The translations under genes were made by a program, and so were the position numbers. A model generated the notes under the pieces. It did no database searches. It saw nothing but the letters and a program-made list of their open reading frames with translations, and was not told where the DNA came from. A DNA stretch of 64,000 nucleotides from Phoenix dactylifera (lineage: Eukaryota; Streptophyta; Magnoliopsida; Arecales; Arecaceae), in assembly GCF_009389715.1 (NCBI RefSeq), contig NW_024067979.1, positions 143,501-207,500 of the forward strand. Direction: 5' to 3'. Below, piece by piece: positions 33,103 through 43,737 of this stretch; the first letter of the stretch is position 1; every line of letters begins with the position of its first letter.

Positions 33103-34540
33103 GGGGATTAGAAGCTACAGCGGGCGATTCCACAGCTCGCGGGGTGTGATTTTTCTTTCAAATGCGTCCTTGTAAACTTTGTTAATCTTTTCTTAGAAAA
33201 GATTAAAAGCAAAGTGTGCCCCCATCATATTTTATGATCTTAATAAAAGTTCCATGGAACTTACCAATCTTTTCTTTTTTCTGATAAATTTACCAATCTT
33301 CTTCTGGAAACCTCCTCCTCTTGTTTTTCTATTGAAAAGAAAAAAAAACTAACTTCATGCCGCTGCCTAAATGAGCAGAGGCGGTGCAGGGAAGGAAGAT
33401 GAAGATAAAAAGAACTTTCACTTAATCTTTCCTTGAATGGAATTCTTCAAAAGGATGTAAAGGATTTGCATATAGCGGCCTCTAGCGGTGGCAACGATGA
33501 TGGCCCTGAGCAACGAGCTGCGGCAGGCAGTGGTTGACAAAAAGAAAGGGAGAAGTAGAAAGCAAGGGAGACTTTGTTCATGCCCATCTGGCAGCTCGCC
33601 AGCCCAAATCAAGTACTATAACACCGGAAAAAGAAAAGAAGAAGAGGAGCTTGGGCCTTTATCTAAGTCCAGCAATCTTCTCCGGCGGTAATCCAAGGAA
33701 AAACTTGGCAAAAGGCTTGGTAATTGATAATGATTCCCCGCAGTTTTGGTGGTGGAGTCCATAGAAGGAAGAGGACATTCTTTTTATAGATTAGAACCTA
33801 GGGTTTTAGTCGTGTTCAACTTGCCCTCGAACTTCTGGAGTCTGCCGGCGTTGGGAGGGAAGAAGGCTTACAATCGGAATCTTCTTCTCAACCATCACGT
33901 GCAAAGCATGCATGGTCAATGGGCCCAAACCTCTCTGACTGGCCCACTGACCTAAATATATTATCACAATATGAGACATATTTATTGGGGATGTTAAAAA
34001 AAATTAGCCTTTGGATTGTAGCATACCAAATACAGTGCCCTTAGATCACTGTAGATTAGATAAACCAGCAGATAGATACCACAATCTAATCCTATTAAAT
34101 AAGTCATGGGCGAGGCCTCTTGTGTGGTACCAGACAACCGTTTCACATACTTCCTTTTATTTATTTTTTTTGTTGTCGTCATTCTTTGTTGGCTTTATAA
34201 GAGAAAAAAATACCACATCTCTGATAGTTCCCCATCAACAACCTCAACTATTGCCAGCTATTAATTTTGTAGGAAGTAATGGCATGGAGCACATGCTTCT
34301 TAATTTGGCGCCTAATTGGTGTCCTTCGGATTAGCAGCACCTCACATGACGTGTTTCTAGAGCCCAAAAAAAGGCATGCTTTAGGAAGATCGGTTTTCTA
34401 GATTTTCTTATTATATTTTGTTTTATGATTCCAATAATGTTGAGAATTTTAAACTATTTTAAAATAATTTTTTTTATCATAGTTATTTAATTAAAATAAT
34501 ACATCAATATATCTTCAACTTTTTATCATTTGCACCTAAA
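33103..34540. other. Intergenic after SOT copy 4, no gene seen
   Basis: The first 200 bp should hold the 3' untranslated region. The rest has several overlapping short frames (about 33488-33955 and 34011-34334) with no domain and no consistent splice pattern. I see no identifiable element ends. Confidence 0.5.
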
Positions 34541-35168
34541 CCCTAAAACTTCTATTTTTTCAATTAAATCTTAAAATTCTGATTTTGATTGCAATATGAT
34601 CCCCCCGTTTATCTTCATGGTAATAAATAAAAAATTCCTCCAATACCCTTATTAGTTGGATTAGAAGAGAAGTTGTATTTTAGCGGAAAGAAAAACCCAA
34701 AAGTACTTTGGTAATTTCACACTTGCGTTGGAGCTGGAATGGAAGTATGGGCCATATTGCAACTAATTCGAATTCGTTGGATCTAATTGAAAAATTTAGA
34801 ATATTCGAGGTGTAAATATAAATCACGAAAGGTGAGAGAGGTATCTATGTATTTTTTTTCTAAAATAAAATACCTTCCATCCTATCTCCTTGATGTAAGA
34901 TACTTACATTTTCTAGAAATAAAATCTCATATAAATTAAAGTCCCTGGAAGATTTCTCCTATGAAGAAAAATAAATCTCGAATTTAGATGAAGAGGTGAA
35001 CTTTCTAAGGTTTCCTCATGATATTTCACTCCACAATTCCAATGATGCCTACATTTTCAGATTTTCTTTGTATACTAGCTACACTGCATGATGCTCGTGT
35101 ATTAAAACATGTTATTTCACGAACTAGAAATGCTAAATAAGAGGAAAAATGGAAACAACTATTGAAAA
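34541..35168. repeat. Third copy of the minus-strand SOT unit flank
   Basis: Aligns with 231-840, the 3' flank of SOT copy 1. At about 35168 it jumps to the sequence matching 2722, so about 1.9 kb (the rest of the flank and most of the SOT gene) is deleted. Confidence 0.8.
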
Positions 35169-35272
35169 GAGATGAGGTCGGTGAAGTTTGAAGGAGGTCT
35201 TGGATCCGCACTCATTTTGCCTTGAGACTCCATTGGAGGGGGGCTGTTGCAAAGAGATGGTTGAGCACCCAT
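35169..35272 (-). pseudogene. SOT N-terminal fragment
   Basis: From the ATG at 35272 the minus strand reads MGAQPSLCNSPPPM and on to SNFTDLI, corresponding to about the first 34 residues of SOT copies 1 and 2. The rest of the gene is deleted. A CACTA element starts 36 bp upstream of the ATG. Confidence 0.88.
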
Positions 35273-35870
35273 TGAAAAAAGGATGCTAGGCTATGCTCTC
35301 AAGGGGGTCACTACAGTAAAAGTGTGAAAAGCCGACGCTTAAATGCCGACGCTAAGGGAAAGCGTCGGCATTTCCTGCTCCCGCGCCAAGCTTTCCCGAC
35401 GCTCTTGGTGAGCGTGGGAAATTTGAAGCAGTGGACGCTCTTGGTGAGATATTCTTTTGTTGTTGGGTTGGGAGAGTAGCAGCATGTAAATTATATCATA
35501 TTATGCATCAGACATGGGGAAAGAAACATGGTTAAGGGCTAAAGATCTGAGTCATCTGACAGACACAGGAAGTATGCACAAGGTCTTCCTTCTCCCATGC
35601 CCTTCTTCTGCTGACTGAAACCTTTTCAATTTTTTTCTTGGGAAAAAAAGGTTCTTCTCCCATGTCGTATCCAATTTAAGTCATTCTTTTCAAGTCTAAC
35701 AACAAAAGTTGATGTCATTCTTTTCAAGTCTTACAACCATGCAGTAATATGTTTACGACCATGAAAGCATTAAAATTTCTAGCAAGATGATGATGCCTCC
35801 ATGGCAATGGAACTTTATTTAGTATAAATTTATCATTTAACCAAATATTGATTCTTTTTTGTGCATACCA

Positions 35871-37718
35871 GGTAACAATATGCTCCGAGGGAGACGATTT
35901 AGAGATGTGGAGTTCCAGCATTCTCAGGTGGGATCTACTTCTGATCAGTCCCTACAGTCCCAGCAGCCATGTGAGCATCAGCAGCACGAGTCAGGATCTC
36001 AGCGCGAGCCTCCTGCTGATTGCCCGGAGGATGAGCTCCGGATCCAGGATAATTCGATTTAAAGTTCATATTTTATGTTCATATTTGTCTTCAACTTTTT
36101 AAGACGTATTTTATTTAATTTTAATAGATGGACAAGGGACGGTGAGGACGAGACGGGGACCCACTCAAGCAAAGGATGTGTGGAAGCTTCCTCCGGGTGA
36201 GAAGATCATCATCCGATGCAACGAATTGGGGCAGCCCATCAATAGAGCTGGAAGTCTACTATCAAGCTTTTTAGGATCGGTTGCACGCAAGGGTCAGCTG
36301 TGTCCACTCAACAATACAAAGTGGAATGACATGTTTCCTTCGTATAAGGTTGAGCTTCTTAGACTCATACAGGTAATGAATTGAATTTATTCTTTTTAAT
36401 TCGATACCTCCTGTATATTAATTTGCTTAGTATCATAATTTTATTTTAGATGTTTAATATTATTATAACATTCTGATCTTGTTGTAGGGTAAGTTTGTAC
36501 TCCCTCCAGAGAGCCATGATTGGGTGCTAAAGTCCCTCAATCGCAAATGGAAAGAATATAAAGCAAAATTAAAGACGGACTTCAAGCGCGAAGGTATGAT
36601 AGAGGAGGAGGTTGCTTGTGTGACTCCTCCTGATGTATACCCTCAGCAGTGGAGGGAGCTTGTTCATTACTGATTTTCTGAAAGAGGACAGGTCACGTAT
36701 ATTGTTTCAATATCTTCTATTATCTTTATTATTAATATAGAGTGCAAATATATACATTGAATCATATTATACTGTGTGCTTTTATTTTGGCAGACATATT
36801 CTAATATTGGTAGAGCTGCACGAGCATCTCAAGCAGTTCCTCATACTTCAGGCTCGAAGAGTTATGCGAGACGTAGAAATGAATTCGTAAGTTCTTTTGA
36901 AACTATTTGAAACTCTACTAACATATAGCACGTATCATGATATATAGTTTGCCCATATACTTTCCGTATGTGTAGATAGTAAAGCATGGAAGGGAGCCTG
37001 GTGAGGTAGAGTTTTATAAGATGACCCACACTCACCGAGATGGCAGCTTTGTCCGGGACGAGTCGAGAGATATAGTTGTATGTATTCATTTTTTATTTGA
37101 TCATAATTATTAATTTTACTTCCTTTAAATTATTAATGTGACTGTTTATTTTTTTGAGAGAGATATAGGAAAGAGCTACAAATCTCATTTCAGAGCGCGT
37201 CGGGGAGTCATCATCATCCGACGCGGCCAGTCGCGTCGAGGCTCAGGTCTATGTAGAATTGATGGGCCCAGAACGTTATGATCGGGTGAGGGGTTACAGT
37301 TTCGGAGTTACCCCCACTCAGCTGTCTGCAGTGAGCCGATATACCCAAGATGCCAGACAAGGTACTAGCACTGCAGAGGTTTGTAGTTTGAAGACAGAGA
37401 TGGCACAGATAAAGCAGTCATATGAGACAAGGATAGAGGAGATGAGGCAGAGTCATATGACTGATATGGCGGAGTTGAAGCAGAGCCAAGAGTTGAAGAT
37501 ACAATCTTTGCAGGATCAGCTTGACCATATTTCATCTTTTTTGCAGAGATTTGCTCCTCCGGTACATAACTAAATATATTTGAATATTTTATATAATTAT
37601 AATGTATTCTTGTATGAGCGTGATGACTTTCGTATTTTTAGTTTCTAAAGTATTTTTTTTCTTGTAGGTTGCTGATACTTCATCTACTCGTAGAGATGAT
37701 GATGCCGTCGACTCTTGA
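35871..37718 (+). pseudogene. TnpA-like (Transposase_24 type) gene of the CACTA, decayed
   Basis: Exon-like blocks in order on the plus strand: RGRRFRDVEFQHSQ (about 35885); GQGTVRTRRGPTQAKDVWKLPPGEK to EEVACVTPPDVYP (36128-36640); ARASQAVPHTSGSKSYARRRNEF (36815-36885); GEPGEVEFYKMTHTHRDGSF (about 36990-37050); and a coiled coil MAQIKQSYETRIEEMRQSH (37400-37540). This is the usual layout of plant CACTA TnpA/Transposase_24 proteins. A nonsense codon at 36671-36673 replaces the Trp expected in the LVHYWFSERGQ block. The gene may be fragmentary at the 5' end. Confidence 0.8.
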
Positions 37719-37836
37719 TATATCGTAGATTGTGTACTTACGATTTTGAGATGAATGTTTTTAGATTGTTTTAAATTTTTTTTTTTTTGATACTTACCTC
37801 AATTTCCAAAGTACGATTATGCCAGAACTTTGATAA

Positions 37837-37900
37837 GTATAGATCTTGGAAAGGACTTTAATTAGTATGTTCTATGTTGACTTGACAGGAACATGGTTTC
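37837..37900. repeat. 64-bp perfect direct repeat, copy 1
   Basis: Begins GTATAGATCTTGGAAAGGAC and ends AACATGGTTTC. It is identical to 38916-38979. Together the two flank the segment holding the captured SERINC fragment. Confidence 0.92.
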
Positions 37901-38157
37901 CAAAATCTTATGTATAACAATTAGTTTGTAGAGTTTGATCGGTTTAAGATAGATAATGCAGATTCGGTCAACCTCAGCCAAAGGAAGAAACACTATCTAG
38001 ACACTCCACTCCATTTTAGGTCCTAACGGGCTCTAGGGCCAATAGACCGGTCCCATTACTGGTATAATGGTATAACCCTTGCACTATTGACAAGTCTTCA
38101 GTTTTCTAGATGGCCTTTGACATGTGCTCGATGTTTCCTGTGTTCCACCTGGTGTAG

Positions 38158-38453
38158 GCTCTGAGAGGCCTTTGCTTCCTTTTGACAAGGTAGAGGAGCA
38201 GGAAGACAGGAAGAAGGATGAGGCTAAGCCTGTCTCCTATTCATATTCCTTCTTCCACCTCATTTTCTCCCTTGCCAGCATGTACTCGGCTATGCTTCTT
38301 ACTGGCTGGTCCACGTCCGTTGGTGAAAGTGGTAAGCTTGTTGATGTTGGGTGGCCCTCTGTGTGGGTCAGGATTGTGACTGGGTGGGCCACAGCAGCTC
38401 TCTACATCTGGTCTCTAATTGCTCCCATTCTCTTCCCAGATAGGGAGTTCTGA
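38158..38453 (+). pseudogene. Captured SERINC (serine incorporator) 3' fragment
   Basis: Encodes the C-terminal end of a plant serine incorporator (TDE1/TMS family, a multi-pass membrane protein). It covers LLPFDKVEEQEDRKKDEAKP, the helix region SYSYSFFHLIFSLASMYSAM, LLTGWSTS, WPSVWVRIVTGW, and the terminal LIAPILFPDREF before a normal stop. A splice-acceptor-like TGGTGTAG precedes the coding piece. It is only the last part of the gene and cannot make the transporter-like protein. It lies inside the CACTA at 35309-40890. Confidence 0.9.
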
Positions 38454-38809
38454 CTCCCAAGTATGTAAAAGGATGCAATAATTATTTGGGACCCAAGTCC
38501 AGTATCATTGAGTCTGTACATGTCTCTGTACACAGCTCTCGATGCTGCATTTATGGAGGAATCTGTATTATAGATGCAGGCTAAACTTATGTGTGATTCA
38601 AGAATGATAGAGATGTTGCTATAATGTTTGGAATTGTAACCATGGTGCTTCATAATTGAACAGTAAGATGGTCATCCTTTCTTGTGCATGATTCACTGGC
38701 AACATGCAAATATTTGCTGGGTAAACTTTGATTTCATTCTCTGAAACTTTAGATAATGGGAACAATTTGTATTGGGTAATCCTACTGTTTGCTCGGCCGG
38801 AAGGAAGGT

Positions 38810-38911
38810 ATGCTTTCTTCTGCTTTACATGTTGGACTGGGAGCCGCAGTTATTGAAAATATTGGGCAGGCTTTTGGTACTAAAAAAACAGCAGCGGTTG
38901 TTGCAGTATGA
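38810..38911 (+). other. Short coding-like stretch, possible captured exon
   Basis: A 33-codon frame, MLSSALHVGLGAAVIENIG and onward, has protein-like composition. It ends just where the second copy of the 64-bp repeat begins. I do not recognise the protein. It could be a further captured exon or chance. Confidence 0.25.
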
Positions 38912-38915
38912 TCGG

Positions 38916-38979
38916 GTATAGATCTTGGAAAGGACTTTAATTAGTATGTTCTATGTTGACTTGACAGGAACATGGTTTC
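38916..38979. repeat. 64-bp perfect direct repeat, copy 2
   Basis: Identical to 37837-37900, separated by 1079 bp start to start. It may be a duplicated intron or flank piece copied during gene capture, or a rearrangement footprint. Confidence 0.92.
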
Positions 38980-39246
38980 AGGACAGGCAGTCCGGCTGGA
39001 CGACTTGACTCCCACGATCTAGATGAGGTAACTGGAATACATCTTCTTCATGAAAGTAAACTGTAGATTTTGCTTTTCTTCCTCTTGTTCTTCTTCGATG
39101 GTTAGCAGGGCTACTTGTCATACATGAGAAACCTGATAGATCATTCTTGTGGTTCTATTTTGCTGGCCAGCAATCTTGATCGTTTGCATTTTACTTGATT
39201 GTGTGCTTTTGCTAATTTTTGTTCTGTATTCTTTCAATTCTTGCAG

Positions 39247-39390
39247 TCTTTGGAGCTGTGGAATGTGATAGAGAACCAAACCATGACGGTCCAGGCACAC
39301 GAAGGTCTTATTGCAGCATTGGCACAGTCACAAGCCACAGGAATGGTGGCCTCTGCTAGCCATGACAAGTCTGTTAAGCTGTGGAAGTAA
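39247..39390 (+). pseudogene. Captured LEUNIG-type WD40 last exon
   Basis: After a clear polypyrimidine tract and acceptor (TTCAATTCTTGCAG) the exon reads [39 protein letters not shown], then a stop. This is the final WD40 repeat of the plant transcriptional corepressor LEUNIG family. Retained intron sequence shows it was taken from genomic DNA, not from a spliced transcript. All other domains (LUFS, Q-rich and the remaining repeats) are absent. Confidence 0.82.
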
Positions 39391-39799
39391 ACATGGGGGT
39401 GCTGCAGTGGAAGTAAGCTGTGGAAGTAAGCCACAGGAATTTTTGGAAGCTACTTTGATGGTTTATGTATTCGTAGACTAAATGTTTTGTGTCATCTGTA
39501 CTGAACTTCTTGTTCTATCTTACTAATCCCAGTGGTGTAGAAATGCATACCTTGTTATAATTAGTGTTGGAAGCAGTGGAACAGAGCTACTGCTGCACTG
39601 ATTGTTGGTAAATCTTAGTTTTTAAGGTAACACGTGCTTGCTTTTCCATGTCTAGCCTCCATGATGGATGTGCTTCTTGGCAAACTATGTCTCTTCAACC
39701 AAATGATACTTTATATAATATATCTTTGAACCATGTAATTTATGTTGATTTGGAGAAATAGTGCGATCTGATGACTAGTGTAATTTATGTAATTTATGT

Positions 39800-40469
39800 A
39801 ATTTATGTTGATTCATGTATGAGGTTTAACTATGCTCGTGATGAAGTTGATTTGATTGGTAAGGATGTGGGTGGTGCAGAATTGACTGGGTATGGTAATC
39901 GAAGATATTCCTCTGTTCTGAAAGCAGCTAGAGATCGTGGGAGAAGTCACATTAGCTTCAAAGATTCTGACAATGATTCTCATATGATTTCCCCATCAGT
40001 CTGGAAATCTGGAGGCCCATATCATGTGGCTCGTAGGGCATACCAGGAAGATTCGGACGAGTGTTATGAGACAGTTTATGCTGCTCGTCTCAGTGACAGG
40101 ACGAGGCCTATGCTGTTTGATGTGGATTTGACGGTTCAAGCAAGTTATCAAGGTGAGCATGTTCCTCTGGTTTCTCTGATGAGCAGATTGAATGGCAAAG
40201 CAATTATAGGACACCCTGTTCAAATTGAAATACTCAAAGATGGTTCCACTGATCCACTTGTTTCTAGAAATCTTTTTGGTCTGGATGAAAATACAGCATG
40301 CCCACCTGTCTGGAGGACTGCAAGAAGAACTGCCATGCAACGAGTTCCTCGTTCTAACCCATCAGCCTTGGATGGTGAAGATGCTGGTGGTCTTCAATAT
40401 AGAGACAGAGAAAGCAAACCTCAAGTTCACAGCTACCAGAAATTCGCAACCCATAGGTTTGATGTTTAA
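39800..40469 (+). pseudogene. Captured fragment resembling plant PWWP-domain protein (At1g51745-like)
   Basis: A long open stretch reads RGRSHISFKDSDNDSH, LFDVDLTVQASYQGEHVPLV, SLMSRLNGKAIIGHPVQIEI, DGSTDPL and PPVWRTARRTAMQRVPRSNP. I recognise the VPLVSLMS-LNG-GHPV block as typical of the C-terminal region of plant PWWP-domain proteins of the At1g51745/At3g21295 type. The PWWP domain itself is not present. The frame runs to the start of the CACTA subterminal repeats. The identification is from memory of the family and less certain than the SERINC and LEUNIG calls. Confidence 0.6.
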
Positions 40470-40890
40470 CGACGCTTTATTGCGTCGCTCAAGTAGCATA
40501 AACCGACGCTTTTAAGCGTCGGCATAGTCCAACACAAAATACGGTGGGAAGCGTGGGTTGAAGTACGCCGACGCTTTTAAGCGTCGGGTTTGTATAAAAT
40601 GAACGACGCTTAAAAGCGTCGGCATAGTCCAACAGAAATACGGTGGCAAGCGTCGGTTCAAGTACGCCGACACTTTTAAGCGTCGGGTTTGTATAAAATG
40701 ATCGACGCTTAAAAGCGTCGGCATAGAGCGACGACGCTTTTTTGACGCGTCGGGTTAAACCCGACCCACGCCCACCTGCTCGACGTCTGACCCACGCTTT
40801 GTGATGCGTGGGCTGGAAATTCGCCGACGCTTAAGAGCGTTGGGAGAGACCAAAAAAAGCGCTGGGAGATATTTTTTTTTTTTTGTAGTG
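40470..40890. repeat. 3' subterminal palindromes of the CACTA
   Basis: Roughly ten copies of a GCCGACGCTTTTAAGCGTCGG-type palindrome, in a larger repeat of about 115 bp that occurs twice with small changes (around 40525-40610 and 40640-40725). Confidence 0.88.
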
Positions 40891-40920
40891 GGGGTTTGCT
40901 TGCAGGGACCATAGTACAAG

Positions 40921-41040
40921 AGAGAGTGACGTGTTAAAATTAGACTCGATGGTAAGAGAGTGACGTGTTATTCTCTAAATAAAATCGATGATAAGAGAGT
41001 GACGTGTTGTCCTCTAAATAAAATCGATGATGAGAGAGTA
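40921..41040. repeat. Short tandem units in the SOT spacer
   Basis: Three to four imperfect units of about 38 bp built on AAGAGAGTGACGTGTT and CTCTAAATAAAATCGATGAT. The spacer at 4553 and 8758 contains only one. Confidence 0.8.
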
Positions 41041-41205
41041 CAGTACAAGGGGCCCAGACCATGGCATGTTTAATAGGCTAAGTTGTGGCCTCGGTTGTCG
41101 CACATTAAATTATAAGTATCTCCTGCAGTTGCAAAAGGTGCCGAGAAAAAAATAAACGGAGGCAATTGGTTGGCTCTTGATATTTGGGAATCCAATGGAC
41201 CCGAA

Positions 41206-41392
41206 CCTACTGGAGGCGAAGAAGGCTGAATTAGACTGGAATCATCTTACTGTGACCCCTCAAACATTTGCAGCATTCTTCAGGAAAGGAGAGGTGGGGG
41301 ATTGGAGGAATCATATGATCAGTCCGGAGATGGCTCGAAAGTTGGACCACCTTGTAGAGCAGAAGCTAAAGGGATCCGATTTGACTCTTGGA
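41206..41392 (+). pseudogene. SOT C-terminal fragment with region IV
   Basis: Reads EAKKAELDWNHLTVTPQTFA, then RKGEVGDWRNHMISPEMARK and the last helix, without a stop or frameshift for about 60 codons. It ends in ...SDLTLGLVGFQW where the 3' flank starts early (a deletion relative to 26300-26580). The N-terminal three quarters of the gene are missing. Confidence 0.88.
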
Positions 41393-42412
41393 TTAGTTGG
41401 TTTCCAATGGTAATTGAAGATTCTACAAAATCTTTCATATGGTGAAATTAGAAAATCTCACTTAAAGTGAAAATTCCTATCTCTTATTTTCTCTCGCAGC
41501 TTTTTTTTTGAGCTTCCTCCTTCTAGTGATTAAAAAGAATAATCTTATTTTTTAAAAAATTCTAAAACTTTTGAATTAAGAAGTAGACAAAATAATAATT
41601 TTAGAATTTGTAATGTTTAAATATTATCTAAACCTTTTGGGTTTTTTTGTGGCTGCTTATCCTTCTGCTGATGATTTGTAAGGTGCAATTGCTTGCGCGA
41701 TACGGGGAGATAAGCAAAAAAATAATTTACTTTTCTAGCTTATTATCAAACACTTTTTTTACAGAAAAGTAGAATATTATTGTAACACCAAACCCGGCCC
41801 AGCAATGTTTTTCATGTTCCAATCAGAATTTTTTAAGTCGTTTGTCGATAAACGTGTGATATTGAAACTTTGTACGTCATTAAAAATTACCTTGACGTTG
41901 CATCCAGTGAGTGACGTTTAATATGAGAATTTCCACAAAGCCTTTATGAGATATTATATTTATTTTCTAAAGCGTTTGGTACAGCATCCAAGTACTATAT
42001 GAGCGAATGGGACGCAACCCAAATCCCTCGAGGAGCCCACAAAAGATTTTATAGCCTGCCGTTGCTGTCGGGCTTCTTTCAAGCGGGCAAGAAACATGTG
42101 GACTTTGTGCTACCCTTTCGCCTAATAATGGAGATCTATTCTTGCGCCAGACATTTGAGTTATGATGCTATAGGGAGTCACGAGCGAGTGGAACAACTAT
42201 AGAATATATCATTTCAATTTTCTAAAAAGAGAATAAAGTATATTTTCTTAATAAAATTTAGTAGTTTTGAAAATATAATTATTAAAAGCTATTAGTTCCG
42301 TAGTTGGCACCAAATGTGACACGGTACATTTGGATACCACGTTGTTGAGATGGAAAAGGACGACAAGCAAATTTAGAACAACTATTTTCGGGTCGAATCG
42401 AAGCATGGCACA
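41393..42412. repeat. SOT 3' flank and further duplicated sequence
   Basis: Positions 41393-41880 match the other SOT 3' flanks. Positions 42160-42200 repeat the GGGAGTCACGAGCGAGTGGA spacer piece. Positions 42195-42412 resemble 22735-22900. No gene is visible. Confidence 0.65.
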
Positions 42413-42995
42413 TGTTGGAATATTTGAAAATTCTAATTCTGCCCTTCTTTGTCTTTTGTCTTTTGTCCAGTATACTTTATTTAGTCCCATATTGGAAAGA
42501 GATAAAACTTAAAAGGTCTTTATGTAGTATTCAACCTTTTAACTTGGTGAAGCAAAGAAAGTAAGTAGCCCACATGCATACAAGCCCAATAGAGGCCCAA
42601 GCCAAAATTGGCGAATCCGATCCGGAAACGTTTAACCGGGCGCATCGCGCTCAATCAACGCGCGCAGGGGGGACCCCCCTACGGGTGTGGGCTTGAGTCT
42701 GGTTTCTTTTTGCCGTTTAATTTTTTAAATTTAAAACTTTTTTTTTGTCACTTGGTAAAACGCCGTGTCTCTTAAAAAACGCATCTTCCTTTCTTTTCAA
42801 ACCCTATCAGATTCGAGAGCCTCCCTCTTCCTCTCCTCTGTTCTATCCCTTCCTGAGCGGTGTTGGGCTGTTCGACAAATCACTGCATCTGCGAGTGTAT
42901 GCTTGGAGTGATCCAGTTGTTGTATCTTGGAGGATAGACCGCCATTACCTGCTACACCGAGATTCATTGTGAAATCATGCCTCAACTGATAAGTT
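42413..42995 (+). repeat. Copia 5' LTR
   Basis: The first 230 bp match the 3' LTR at 46981-47208 almost base for base. The right end is estimated near GAAATCATGCCTCA. Exact length cannot be fixed because the other LTR is truncated. Confidence 0.7.
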
Positions 42996-43045
42996 CTTCC
43001 TTCTTTCATCTATTATTTTTATAACAATCTTAAGAATAGATCAAC

Positions 43046-43737
43046 ATGGATTCTGCTATGATTACTGCTAGATCAATTCCTGATACTTCTAAAATTGAGA
43101 GTTTCAATGGTATGTATTTTAAGAGATGGCAAGAACGTGTTTATTCTGCATTGGATATGCTTAATTTTGCTCGGTATTTAAATCAGTCAAAACCGATAGA
43201 AGGGTCTGAAGATTTTGACACCAAATTCAAAAAGTGGGAACATGGAAATAAGATCTGTAGGCACACAATTCTGAGTACACTGTCCAATGAACTATTTGAT
43301 GTATACTGTTCATGCAAAGAAGCTGCAGAAATTTGAAAAAATCTGAATAAAAAATATGTGTTAGAAGATGCTGGAGTACAGAAATATGCTATAGGAAATT
43401 TTCTGCACTTTCAAATGATTGAGGATAGGGATGTGTCATCCCAAATCTATGATTTTCATAGGCTGGTCACTGATCTTAAAAATGAAGACATAATACTTCA
43501 AGAAGTTTTCCTAGCCGGCTGGCTGATTGAAAAATTACCTGAGTCTTGGAAAAATTATAAAAACAGCATGAAACACAAAAGAAAACATATGAGTCTTGAA
43601 GATGTTATTGTTCATATTAGAATTGAAGAACAAAATCGAGTCAGAGACCGAGAACAATTGGCCAAGGAAATGACTTCCAAAGCCAATGTAATAGTCAGCA
43701 AACCAGGTGGGTCTCGTTCAATAGGAAAAGTGTTCAT
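43046..43737 (+). pseudogene. Copia gag
   Basis: Starts MDSAMITARSIPDTSKIESF, followed by the typical FNGMYFKRWQERV and LSNELFDVY blocks. A stop at 43334-43336 interrupts it, and the frame then continues to GGSRSIGKV at 43730. The CCHC zinc knuckle that should follow is missing, and the sequence passes directly into the protease. Confidence 0.88.

Larger units (their letters stand above)
35309..40890 (+). mobile_element. CACTA element (5.6 kb) with several captured host gene fragments
   Basis: Starts CACTACAG and ends TTTTTGTAGTG. Flanks are GGT (35306-35308) and GGG (40891-40893). The paralogous empty sites (near 2865 and 8675) read GCGGGTGTTTG, which makes GGT with one later change the likely target duplication. 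Subterminal regions (35331-35420 and 40470-40860) consist of palindromes of the GCCGACGCTTTTAAGCGTCG type. Inside are a decayed TnpA-like gene and plus-strand fragments of SERINC, LEUNIG-like and PWWP-type genes. No TNP2 transposase is visible, so movement would depend on another element. Confidence 0.9.
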
